Positions 1-6,632 of a stretch of 8,577 bases of DNA are shown piece by piece. The DNA lies in the NCBI GenBank assembly GCA_937950605.1, contig CALFDA010000085.1, positions 1 to 8,577 of the forward strand. Reading direction: 5' to 3'. This stretch comes from an uncultured PS1 clade bacterium. GTDB taxonomy: Bacteria > Pseudomonadota > Gammaproteobacteria > PS1 > Pseudothioglobaceae. A model generated the notes under the pieces. That model did no database searches. It worked only from the letters and a program-made list of their open reading frames with translations, and was not told where the DNA came from. Position 1 is the stretch's first letter. Each line of letters opens with the position of its first letter. Made by a program: the position numbers and the translations under genes.

Positions 1-129
1 CATGCAGACCCTGCTAGGTTAGCAAGTATTGAGTTGATGCTAGTGGAGCAGATGGTGCAAGACTTGATTTTGGCAAGTGCTAATGTCACTATCAAGCAAG
101 AGACATTTGAGGAGGTTACGAAGCGGTGA
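1..129 (+). CDS. tig: Trigger factor, C-terminal end (partial)
   Basis: Reading frame 1 is open from the first base to a TGA at 127-129 and gives the last 42 residues of a protein, beginning HADPARLASIELMLVEQMVQ and ending FEEVTKR. This matches the end of trigger factor in both sequence style and position: a helical segment ending in an acidic 'F-E-E' tail, followed directly by clpP. Trigger factor is the ribosome-bound chaperone and prolyl isomerase that meets nascent chains at the exit tunnel. Only the tip of the C-terminal chaperone domain is visible, so the ribosome-binding and PPIase domains lie upstream of the window. The identification rests on the short tail plus the conserved tig-clpP-clpX order. 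The stop codon overlaps the clpP start by one base, which suggests translational coupling. Confidence 0.85.
   Translation, partial: HADPARLASIELMLVEQMVQDLILASANVTIKQETFEEVTKR
109..115 (+). promoter_or_regulatory. Ribosome binding site for clpP (GAGGAGG)
   Basis: A strong Shine-Dalgarno sequence, GAGGAGG, lies inside the last codons of tig. It sits 13 bases before the ATG at 129 and 10 bases before a GTG at 126. The spacing to the ATG is a little long; a weaker GAAG at 120-123 is closer. It supports translation start in the 126-129 area and not at the internal ATG at residue 11. Confidence 0.6.
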
Positions 130-725
130 TGGGGGTTGAAAATTTGAATCAAGTGCCAATGGTAATTGAGCAATCTTCTCGAGGCGAACGCGCTTACGAT
201 ATTTATTCACGCCTTTTGAAAGAGCGTGTTGTTTTTATGGTAGGCTCTGTTGAAGACACTATGGCAAATGTTATTGTCGCCCAACTATTGTTTTTAGAGT
301 CTGAAAACCCTGATAAAGATATTCATTTATACATCAATTCACCAGGGGGTTCAGTCTCTGCGGGAATGGCTATTTATGACACTATGCAGTTTATCAAGCC
401 CGATATTTCAACATTGTGCATTGGTCAAGCCGCAAGTATGGGTGCTTTGTTGTTGGCTGCTGGCACTAAGGGCAAACGCTTTGCTTTGCTCAATGCTAGA
501 TGTATGATACATCAGCCGCTAGGTGGTTTTTCGGGTCAGGCAAGCGATATTGATATTCATGCACAAGAAATTCTTACAGTAAGAAAAAAATTAAACTCAA
601 TCTTAAAATCACATACTGGACAACCTATTAAAAAGATTCAAAAAGATACTGATAGAGATAATTTTATGTCGGCTGATGAAGCTGTCAAGTATGGTTTAAT
701 TGATAAAGTTTTAACAAAACGTTAA
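129..725 (+). CDS. clpP: ATP-dependent Clp protease proteolytic subunit ClpP
   Basis: ClpP is a cytoplasmic serine protease. Its two stacked heptameric rings form a closed chamber that degrades proteins unfolded and fed in by ClpX (or ClpA). Counting from the ATG at 129 (198 residues), the catalytic triad is visible: Ser103 in GQAASMGA, His128 in MIHQPLGG and Asp177 in KDTDRDNF. The oxyanion-loop motif SPGG is at 71-74. The protein aligns end to end with E. coli ClpP (207 residues), but the segment before the conserved VPMVIEQ is short, so the propeptide would be only a few residues long. The ATG at 129 overlaps the tig stop (TGATG); a GTG at 126 in the same frame would add one residue. clpX follows after 16 bases, and the two products work as one machine. 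Confidence 0.97.
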   Translation: MGVENLNQVPMVIEQSSRGERAYDIYSRLLKERVVFMVGSVEDTMANVIVAQLLFLESENPDKDIHLYINSPGGSVSAGMAIYDTMQFIKPDISTLCIGQAASMGALLLAAGTKGKRFALLNARCMIHQPLGGFSGQASDIDIHAQEILTVRKKLNSILKSHTGQPIKKIQKDTDRDNFMSADEAVKYGLIDKVLTKR

Positions 726-741
726 GTTAAGAAGTTTTTAT

Positions 742-2016
742 ATGATAGAAAAACCACAGGAGTCTCATTGCTCATTTTGCGGTAGGGCGAAAGCTGAAGT
801 TAAAACCCTTATCTCGGGTCCTAGTGTCTATATTTGTGATGAGTGTATTAAATCTTGTAATGATTTACTCAAAAAACAGGCATTGAAATTCGTTACCAAA
901 GACTATCAGGACTGGGATTACACACCTAGGCAGTTGCGTGATTTTTTAAATGAGTATGTTATTGCTCAAGATCATGCGAAAAAAGTTTTGTCAGTTGCGG
1001 TTTATAATCACTATAAACGCTTACAGAGCGGGCATATATCAAATGATGTAGAGTTGGATAAATCTAATATCTTAATGATTGGACCAACGGGTTCGGGCAA
1101 AACGTTATTAGCGCAAACATTAGCGCGAATCTTAGATGTGCCGTTTACAGTGGCAGATGCAACAACTCTAACCGAAGCAGGCTATGTTGGTGATGATGTT
1201 GAAAATGTAATTAAAAACTTGCTATCAAAATGTGATTTTGACCCACAACGTGCCGAGCATGGCATTATTTTTATTGATGAAATTGATAAAATTTCTAGGC
1301 GCTCAGATTCTCCTTCAATCACACGCGATGTTTCTGGGGAGGGGGTTCAACAAGCAATGCTGAAATTGATTGAAGGCAGTATTGCGTCAGTGCCACCACA
1401 AGGCGGTCGCAAACACCCAAACCAAGAAACAATTGATGTAGACACTTCAAAGATTTTATTTATTTGTGGTGGTGCGTTTGATGGGTTAGACAAAATCATT
1501 GCTAAACGTGTAGATAAATATACGGGAATCGGTTTTTCCTCTGATGTTAAAGACTCCAATAAAGAAAAAAATTTAACAGAGTTATTTGCACTTATTGAGC
1601 CACAAGACTTAATTAAATATGGTCTAATTCCAGAATTAGTTGGTCGTTTACCCGTGCAAACTGCACTTAGTGAATTAGACGAGAGTGCGCTTATACAAAT
1701 TTTAACCGAGCCTAAAAATTCGGTTGTTAGGCAGTTTCAAGAAGTTTTTGCGATGGAAGGAGTTAAATTAAGTTTGCGAAAAACAGCTTTGTCAGCAATT
1801 GCAAAACTAGCTACTAGAAGAAAAACAGGTGCTAGAGGATTGCGTTCTATTTTGGAAAGTCTGCTATTAGATACAATGTTTGAATTGCCATCGCTTAGTG
1901 ATATTAAAGAAGTTGTGGTGGATAAGGCTACGGTTGAGCAGAAAAAACCACCGTTGCTAGTCTACAAAACAAGCAAGTTACAAAAAACCGTCCGCAAAAA
2001 TAAAAAAGCTTCTTGA
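742..2016 (+). CDS. clpX: ATP-dependent Clp protease ATP-binding subunit ClpX
   Basis: ClpX is the AAA+ hexameric unfoldase that recognises tagged substrates and threads them into ClpP. The 424-residue product starts with the zinc-binding domain (Cys10, Cys13, Cys32, Cys35). The AAA+ motifs follow: Walker A GPTGSGKT (114-121), pore-1 loop GYVG (147-150), Walker B IIFIDEID (175-182) and the RKH pore-entry loop (223-225). Arg302 in GRLP matches the arginine finger, and GAR (363-365) matches sensor 2. The IGF tripeptide that docks into ClpP is at 263-265, so ClpP partnership is retained. Length equals the E. coli family norm. The start ATG has only a weak AAGAAG (729-734) in front and lies 16 bases after clpP. 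The C-terminal tail is rich in Lys, and its last codons form the left arm of a small hairpin. Confidence 0.97.
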   Translation: MIEKPQESHCSFCGRAKAEVKTLISGPSVYICDECIKSCNDLLKKQALKFVTKDYQDWDYTPRQLRDFLNEYVIAQDHAKKVLSVAVYNHYKRLQSGHISNDVELDKSNILMIGPTGSGKTLLAQTLARILDVPFTVADATTLTEAGYVGDDVENVIKNLLSKCDFDPQRAEHGIIFIDEIDKISRRSDSPSITRDVSGEGVQQAMLKLIEGSIASVPPQGGRKHPNQETIDVDTSKILFICGGAFDGLDKIIAKRVDKYTGIGFSSDVKDSNKEKNLTELFALIEPQDLIKYGLIPELVGRLPVQTALSELDESALIQILTEPKNSVVRQFQEVFAMEGVKLSLRKTALSAIAKLATRRKTGARGLRSILESLLLDTMFELPSLSDIKEVVVDKATVEQKKPPLLVYKTSKLQKTVRKNKKAS

Positions 2017-2029
2017 TGAAAAAGCTTTT
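2004..2029 (+). terminator. Weak terminator-like hairpin at the clpX stop
   Basis: AAAAGCTT (2004-2011) and AAGCTTTT (2022-2029) form a perfect 8-bp inverted repeat with a 10-base loop containing the clpX TGA (2014-2016). It ends in four T's, but the stem has only two G-C pairs and no longer T-run follows. It could attenuate readthrough into hflX, but as an intrinsic terminator it is weak. Confidence 0.3.
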
Positions 2030-2118
2030 GTATATAGCACAGTCATCAAAGTTTCATTGCAAATAGCGAAAAAGTTAGTGCAGAACAACAACTTAAAAGT
2101 TTTTATTTTATAATGCTA

Positions 2119-2148
2119 AGGTTTTTGGTGGTAGAAAGATAAAAACCT
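2119..2148 (+). other. Inverted repeat in the clpX-hflX gap
   Basis: AGGTTTTT (2119-2126) and AAAAACCT (2141-2148) are perfect 8-bp inverted arms around a 14-base loop. No T-run follows, so it is not a normal terminator. A TATAAT box at 2109-2114 lies just before it but has no good -35 partner. If transcribed, the RNA would fold into a hairpin whose loop carries GGTGGT, complementary to ACCACC at 2176-2181. Confidence 0.3.
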
Positions 2149-2151
2149 AAT

Positions 2152-2176
2152 TTGACAAAAATTGCCATTTTGTCAA
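2152..2176. promoter_or_regulatory. Perfect 9-bp palindrome upstream of hflX (possible operator)
   Basis: TTGACAAAA (2152-2160) and TTTTGTCAA (2168-2176) are exact reverse complements separated by seven bases. The palindrome ends five bases before a consensus TATAAT box, so it covers the place where a -35 box and an upstream regulator site would lie. Two explanations are possible: an operator for a dimeric regulator, or an RNA hairpin in a longer leader. I cannot assign a regulator from the sequence. Confidence 0.4.
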
Positions 2177-2181
2177 CCACC

Positions 2182-2187
2182 TATAAT
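2182..2187 (+). promoter_or_regulatory. -10 box (TATAAT) of a putative hflX promoter
   Basis: A perfect sigma-70 -10 hexamer lies 17 bases before the hflX start codon, which would give an untranslated leader of about 10 bases that still contains the AAAGAG ribosome site. There is no -35 at normal spacing: TTGACA (2152-2157) is 24 bases away and TTGCCA (2162-2167) 14 bases. The promoter would therefore be weak alone or depend on a protein bound at the palindrome just upstream. Confidence 0.45.
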
Positions 2188-2204
2188 TACACAAAGAGTT
2201 TTCA

Positions 2205-3512
2205 TTGGAATTATTTGATCGTCAAAAAGATGCAGTTGGACAAGGCGAACGCACGTTACTAGTCTATGTAGAATTGCCTGCCACTAGACATATTCATGGT
2301 GTAGATGAGTTTATAGAATTAGCCAAATCTTCTGGACTTAGTGTTTTACAAAGTCTAAAAGTTTCTCTTAATAATGCAAATGCCAAATATTTTATTGGTT
2401 CGGGCAAGGTAGAAGAAATAGCAACGTTAGTTAAAGAATTGAAATTGAATCTGGTTGTTTTTTCTTCAGAGCTATCGCCTTCCCAAGAGCGTAACCTTGA
2501 GAGGCGACTAAAATGTCAAGTCATAGACCGCACAGGCTTAATTTTGGATATTTTCTCATTAAGGGCGCGTTCTTTTGAAGGCAAATTACAAGTGGAGTTA
2601 GCGCAACTCAAACATTTGTCTACACGTTTGGTTAGAGGTTGGACTCATCTTGAGCGGCAAAAGGGCGGTATCGGTCTTCGTGGACCTGGCGAAATGCAAT
2701 TAGAAACCGATAAACGACTTATTGCCATACGCATTAAAAATATCACCAAACGCTTAGAAAAGGTGCATAAACAACGCGATTTAGGCAGAAAATTACGCGT
2801 TAAGAATGAGCTACCAATGATTGCATTAGCAGGCTATACCAATGCAGGGAAATCAACTTTATTTAACACTTTAACGCATTCACAAGTTTTTGCCGATAAG
2901 CAATTATTTGCCACACTTGATGCCACTATTAGAAGAGTAATATTACCTGCTTCTGGAGAGGCTGTAATTGCTGACACAGTAGGTTTTATTCAAGACTTGC
3001 CGCATGATTTGGTGGTTGCTTTTAAATCTACTTTAGAAGAAACTAGACAGGCAAATGTATTATTACATGTTGTTGATGCGGCTGACGAATATAGATGGGA
3101 AAAAATTGAACAAGTGCAAAATATTATTGCTGATATTGGGGCGCAAAAAGTGCCTAGTATTTTGGTGATGAATAAAATAGATTGCTTAGAAAACTTCAAG
3201 CCTAGGATTGATAAAGATAAAGACGGTAGGATTTTTCGTGTATGGATTTCAGCACATTCGGGTGCAGGTGTTGATTTGCTTTACCAAGCATTAGCAGAGC
3301 AACTTAGCGGCATGATGATACATGCAAAAATACAATTAGACGTTACCAGTTCCTATATTCGTAGCGAAATTCATAATATTGGCTATATTTATAATGAAAA
3401 GGTTGATGACTTTGGCGCATGGGTACTTGAAATTCATGTGACTCGTTACTATTTATCCAGACTGTTAGGCTTAAAAGGTGTGACTCTATTATGGGAAAAA
3501 AATCCACAGTAG
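2205..3512 (+). CDS. hflX: GTPase HflX (ribosome-splitting factor)
   Basis: HflX binds the 50S subunit and, in E. coli, splits stalled 70S ribosomes under heat shock. The 435-residue product has the N-terminal HflX domain (about 1-200, with the glycine-rich loop GGIGLRGPGE at 154-163) and then the GTPase domain. G1 is GYTNAGKS (210-217), the G2 region is LFATLDAT (234-241), G3 is DTVGF (257-261), G4 is NKID (323-326) and G5 is SAHSGAG (349-355). A C-terminal domain closes the protein. I chose the TTG start because MELFDRQKDA matches the LFDR start of E. coli HflX, AAAGAG (2193-2198) is six bases upstream, and no in-frame ATG fits. The usual GPGETQ reads GPGEMQ here, with Met164. E. coli hflX lies in hfq-hflX-hflK-hflC; here it precedes and overlaps lon by 22 bases. 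Confidence 0.95.
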   Translation: MELFDRQKDAVGQGERTLLVYVELPATRHIHGVDEFIELAKSSGLSVLQSLKVSLNNANAKYFIGSGKVEEIATLVKELKLNLVVFSSELSPSQERNLERRLKCQVIDRTGLILDIFSLRARSFEGKLQVELAQLKHLSTRLVRGWTHLERQKGGIGLRGPGEMQLETDKRLIAIRIKNITKRLEKVHKQRDLGRKLRVKNELPMIALAGYTNAGKSTLFNTLTHSQVFADKQLFATLDATIRRVILPASGEAVIADTVGFIQDLPHDLVVAFKSTLEETRQANVLLHVVDAADEYRWEKIEQVQNIIADIGAQKVPSILVMNKIDCLENFKPRIDKDKDGRIFRVWISAHSGAGVDLLYQALAEQLSGMMIHAKIQLDVTSSYIRSEIHNIGYIYNEKVDDFGAWVLEIHVTRYYLSRLLGLKGVTLLWEKNPQ

Positions 3513-5827
3513 AAAAGATTGATTTGGATAGAGATTTTGTGCCACTTTTGCCATTACGAGATGTGGTGGTTTTCCCGCATACAATCATGCCGCTTTTTGT
3601 TGGCAGGAAGAATTCTATCAATGCTATTACCCAAGCAATGGGAAGCAATAAATATATTTTTCTGGTAACACAAAAAGAAGAAAAAACACAAGACCCAAAA
3701 AACGAAGATTTGCACAAAATTGGCACATTAGCAACAATTCTACAAATGCTTAAATTGCCCGATGGCACAATCAAAGTTTTGGTTGAAGGAATAAAGCGCG
3801 CTAAGATTGAAGAATTTCACGAAGACGATAATTATATTGAGGTTAAGATTAGCACCTTTACATTAGAATCTTCAGAAAGCACCGAAATCAAAGCAATGAT
3901 GCGCCTAGCATTAGAAAGTTTTGAAACTTATATAAAGCTTAATAAAAAAATCCCCCAAGAAGTGATTGGCATGCTCAAAGAAGTAGAAGATGTTGGGCGT
4001 TTTGGCGACATTATTATTGCTAATTTGTTCTTAAAAACTAATGAAAAACAAGAATTCTTAAACATTGTTGACGCGCAATCTAGACTAGATAAAATTCTAT
4101 CGGTTATACAAGGGGAGATTGATGTTTTAGGCACTGAGAAAAAGATTCAATCACGCGTACGCAAGCAAATGGAATCCAATCAAAGGGATTATTATTTAAA
4201 TGAGCAAATGAAGTCCATTCAAAAAGAATTGGGGCAGGCAGAAGATGACAATGAAATTGAGGATTTACGATTAGCAATTAAAAAGGCAAAAATGTCAAAA
4301 GCAGCTAAAGAAAAAGCCAACTCAGAACTCAAAAAACTTTCACGCATGTCATCACAATCTTCAGATGCGTCGATTATCCGTACTTATATTGAAAATCTAT
4401 GTGAGGTGCCGTGGAAAAAACAAACGCGTATCAACAAGGATTTAGTCAAGGCGCAACAGACTTTGAATGATGATCACTATGGATTAGAAAAAGTAAAAGA
4501 GCGAATTTTAGAACATCTTGCAGTGCAAACACGTGTAACGCATAATAAGGCTAATATTTTATGCTTGGTGGGCCCTCCAGGCGTAGGAAAAACCTCGCTA
4601 GGAGAATCTATTGCTAGAGCAGTCAATCGCAAATATGTGCGCATGGCACTTGGCGGGGTGAGAGATGAGGCAGAAATTCGTGGACATAGGCGTACCTATA
4701 TTGGTGCGATGCCAGGTTCTATTATTCAAAAAATGCAAAAGATTAAGGTTAAAAACCCTCTATTTTTGTTAGACGAAATTGAAAAGATGGCTTCTGATTA
4801 TCGTGGTGACCCTTCTTCGGCAATGTTAGAGGTGTTGGACCCTGAGCAAAATCACACTTTTAATGACCATTATTTGGAAGTTGATTATGATCTTTCACAG
4901 GTGATGTTTGTAGCAACAGCAAACTCGCTAGATTTACCACAGCCACTTTTAGATAGAATGGAAGTTATTGAGCTTTCTGGTTATACCGAAGATGAAAAAG
5001 TGCAAATTGCTAGACATCATTTGATTAAAAAAGCGATGGAGAATAACGGTGTTGACAAAGACGAAATTGCATTTAAAGATAGTGCAATTTTAGATATTAT
5101 TCGCTACTACACGCGTGAAGCAGGGGTGCGCAATCTAAATAGAACGATTAGCACTATCTGTCGTAAAGTAGTTAAAGAGGTGGTACTAAAAAAACGCAAG
5201 AGAAAGGCGGTAATCAGTGCCAAAGTTTTAGAAAAATATCTCGGCATAAGAAGATATCGTTTTGGTTTGGCGGAGCAAAATAACCAAATTGGTGAGGTAA
5301 CTGGTTTAGCGTGGACCTCTGTGGGTGGGGATTTATTAACAATTGAGGCTGTTACCTATAAAGGCAAGGGCAAATTAAATTACACAGGTCAATTAGGCGA
5401 TGTAATGCAAGAATCTATTCAAGCAGCTATGAGTGTAACGCGCGCTCGTGCAAAAGAGTTAAATATTGCAAAAAACTTTCACGAAAAACTAGATATTCAT
5501 ATTCATGTGCCAGATGGCGCTACGCCAAAGGATGGACCTAGTGCAGGTGTGGCGATGTGTAGTGCATTAGTATCTGTGTTGACCAACAGGAAGGTTAAAG
5601 CTGATGTGGCAATGACTGGAGAAATCACACTTCGTGGAGAAATTACACCGATTGGCGGGCTTAAAGAAAAAATGCTAGCAGCACTTCGTGGCGGTATAAA
5701 AACTGTTATTATTCCCGATGATAATGAGCGCGAGTTATCCGAAGTACCCGAGAAAATTAAAAGCAAACTTAATGTGGTTAAGGTTAAGTGGATTGATGAA
5801 GTGCTAGATATTGCTTTAGAGCCTTAG
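3491..5827 (+). CDS. lon: ATP-dependent protease Lon (LonA)
   Basis: Lon is the soluble hexameric AAA+ serine protease that removes misfolded proteins and short-lived regulators. The 778-residue product (E. coli 784) has the N-terminal substrate-binding domain (about 15-205, opening with VPLLPLRDVVVFP) and a charged helical linker (about 206-310). The ATPase domain carries Walker A GPPGVGKT (361-368) and Walker B FLLDEI (425-430). The protease domain has the catalytic dyad Ser684 in PKDGPSAG and Lys727 in GGLKEKM. All catalytic residues are present, so the enzyme should be active. The ATG at 3491 lies inside hflX, with AAAGG at 3474-3478 upstream, and the 22-base overlap suggests coupled translation. 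I see no heat-shock promoter directly in front, so expression may depend on the hflX promoter or readthrough from clpX. Confidence 0.97.
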   Translation: MGKKSTVEKIDLDRDFVPLLPLRDVVVFPHTIMPLFVGRKNSINAITQAMGSNKYIFLVTQKEEKTQDPKNEDLHKIGTLATILQMLKLPDGTIKVLVEGIKRAKIEEFHEDDNYIEVKISTFTLESSESTEIKAMMRLALESFETYIKLNKKIPQEVIGMLKEVEDVGRFGDIIIANLFLKTNEKQEFLNIVDAQSRLDKILSVIQGEIDVLGTEKKIQSRVRKQMESNQRDYYLNEQMKSIQKELGQAEDDNEIEDLRLAIKKAKMSKAAKEKANSELKKLSRMSSQSSDASIIRTYIENLCEVPWKKQTRINKDLVKAQQTLNDDHYGLEKVKERILEHLAVQTRVTHNKANILCLVGPPGVGKTSLGESIARAVNRKYVRMALGGVRDEAEIRGHRRTYIGAMPGSIIQKMQKIKVKNPLFLLDEIEKMASDYRGDPSSAMLEVLDPEQNHTFNDHYLEVDYDLSQVMFVATANSLDLPQPLLDRMEVIELSGYTEDEKVQIARHHLIKKAMENNGVDKDEIAFKDSAILDIIRYYTREAGVRNLNRTISTICRKVVKEVVLKKRKRKAVISAKVLEKYLGIRRYRFGLAEQNNQIGEVTGLAWTSVGGDLLTIEAVTYKGKGKLNYTGQLGDVMQESIQAAMSVTRARAKELNIAKNFHEKLDIHIHVPDGATPKDGPSAGVAMCSALVSVLTNRKVKADVAMTGEITLRGEITPIGGLKEKMLAALRGGIKTVIIPDDNERELSEVPEKIKSKLNVVKVKWIDEVLDIALEP

Positions 5828-5850
5828 TTTTAAAGTTTCAAATGTTTTAT

Positions 5851-5856
5851 AGGAGG
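5851..5856 (+). promoter_or_regulatory. Perfect Shine-Dalgarno sequence AGGAGG
   Basis: AGGAGG lies four bases before the ATG at 5861. Most other starts in the window have weak or distant ribosome sites, so this strong one supports the small downstream gene as real and points to 5861, not the in-frame ATG at 5873, as its start. Confidence 0.75.
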
Positions 5857-5860
5857 TAGT

Positions 5861-6115
5861 ATGAAAATTAAAATGAGCAAAGAAGATATTAAAAATTTTA
5901 AAGAAAAAATAGAGCCTAAAAATATATTAATTGGAAGTACAGCAATAGGAAGTGCCTATGTTTTAAATGGGCTTGGTATAGCAGGAGGAGTATTGGGCGC
6001 AGGAGTTGCCGTAGCAGGATCTACTATCGCACCAGTTTTATTGGTAGCAGGCGGATATTATTTAGGTAAAGGAATTAAGAATAAGAAAAATGGTAGGCAA
6101 GAAAATGAAAAATAA
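5861..6115 (+). CDS. Small glycine-rich putative membrane protein, unrecognised
   Basis: I do not recognise this 84-residue protein. Residues 1-20 are Lys/Glu-rich and could form an amphipathic helix. Residues 21-69 are almost uncharged and rich in Gly, Ala, Val and Ile, with GxxxG spacings (G39-G43, G42-G46, G65-G69). Residues 70-84 are again basic and polar. This suggests a glycine-zipper-like hairpin of two membrane helices, split near Ser54-Pro58. There is no signal-peptidase site. The ribosome site is excellent, and the gene lies 33 bases after lon, probably in the same transcript. Its end overlaps by 11 bases the ATG of a decayed lipoprotein gene, so the two were once likely co-translated. 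It occupies the place of hupB in E. coli but bears no likeness to HU. A role as a small envelope, stress or membrane-active peptide is speculation. Confidence 0.7.
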   Translation: MKIKMSKEDIKNFKEKIEPKNILIGSTAIGSAYVLNGLGIAGGVLGAGVAVAGSTIAPVLLVAGGYYLGKGIKNKKNGRQENEK

Positions 6116-6464
6116 AAAGATTATGTCATTAACAGTAGGGTAATTTTATTATCTCTAACTGGGTGTGGTAACCAAAATTCATTTGAAACTCAACCCGAGT
6201 ACGTAAGTTAGTTTCAATACAGCAACAAGTCTTGTGCCGAACTTAAACAAGAGTTATATATGATAGAGCATAAAGTCAAATCAATGACTGTTGTGGTAGA
6301 CGAAAGAGCCTCTACACAAAACACTAAACTTGCTTTTGGCTGGTTGTTTTGGCCTTCTTACATAGTTATTCGATGACAATGAAGAAGAGACTAATAAATT
6401 AGCAAAACTTAAAGGTGAGCACGACGCAATAAAAATGGTACTCGATTTACAAAAATGCGATTAA
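6105..6464 (+). pseudogene. Decayed small lipoprotein gene (frameshifts and stop)
   Basis: Pieces in two frames join into one plausible lipoprotein of about 119 residues. The ATG at 6105 gives MKNKKIMSLTVG, then TAA at 6141. One extra G in the GGG run would continue as VILLSLTGCGNQ, a textbook signal peptide with lipobox LTGC (Cys codon 6164-6166). That frame meets TAG at 6209-6211, then runs on (FQYSNKSCAELKQE... to AFGWLFWPSYIVIR) to TGA at 6374. The third frame continues from 6372 with DDNEEETNKLAKLKGE and ends QKCD at TAA 6462. From memory, the pieces resemble a family of small proteobacterial lipoproteins with a 'YSNxSC', a 'FWP' and a 'LxxLKGE' motif and a Cys near the C-terminus, of unknown function. 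Three lesions argue for real decay and against a single sequencing error. Confidence 0.75.
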
Positions 6465-6494
6465 ATTAATACACAACGACTCTAATGAGTTAAA

Positions 6495-6543
6495 TGCTGA
6501 ATAGATAAAACACAATATCTGTCTATTTAGTACTGGTTTTTTT
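6495..6543 (+). terminator. Terminator-like hairpin with T-run after the lon region
   Basis: Bases 6495-6505 pair with 6522-6532 in an 11-bp stem including two G-T pairs, around a 16-base loop. A run of seven T's at 6537-6543 follows four bases later. It would end transcripts coming from lon and the small genes before the convergent murA. The stem is AT-rich and the T-run is offset, so efficiency is uncertain. On the other strand no comparable T-run follows it. Confidence 0.45.
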
Positions 6544-6560
6544 GGATAGTAGAGTTTGTT

Positions 6561-6599
6561 TTGTGTGTTATATAAGTTGTGTGTTATATAAGTTGTGTG
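6561..6599. repeat. 16-bp direct tandem repeat, about 2.4 copies
   Basis: TTGTGTGTTATATAAG occurs exactly at 6561-6576 and 6577-6592, and the first seven bases (TTGTGTG) recur at 6593-6599. It lies in the non-coding spacer between the decayed lipoprotein gene and the end of murA. It looks like a slippage product; no function is evident. Confidence 0.85.
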
Positions 6600-6632
6600 G
6601 GGTGTGCAAAGGTTGTGAGTGTAAAGACACGC

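Noticed and set aside
2151..2184. Heat-shock (sigma-32) promoter before hflX, with TTGACAA and CCACCTAT as boxes
   Set aside because: The -10-like element matches only in part and the gap between the two elements is about 18-19 bases, longer than the usual 13-15.
3343..3774. Open frame of 143 codons on the minus strand across the hflX-lon junction
   Set aside because: It lies fully opposite two well-identified genes, has no ribosome site or recognisable domain, and looks like a shadow of their coding.
5803..5843. Terminator right after lon from the CTTTA/TAAAG repeat around the stop codon
   Set aside because: The stem has five AT-rich pairs with no proper T-run; readthrough into the small gene is more likely.
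6105..6211. Programmed -1 frameshift that would rescue the lipoprotein
   Set aside because: GTAGGGTAA is not a slippery heptamer, and the later TAG and second shift would still break the product.
6601..6632. Terminator for murA at the GTGT-AAAG-ACAC hairpin
   Set aside because: The stem has only four base pairs and no T-run follows on the minus strand.
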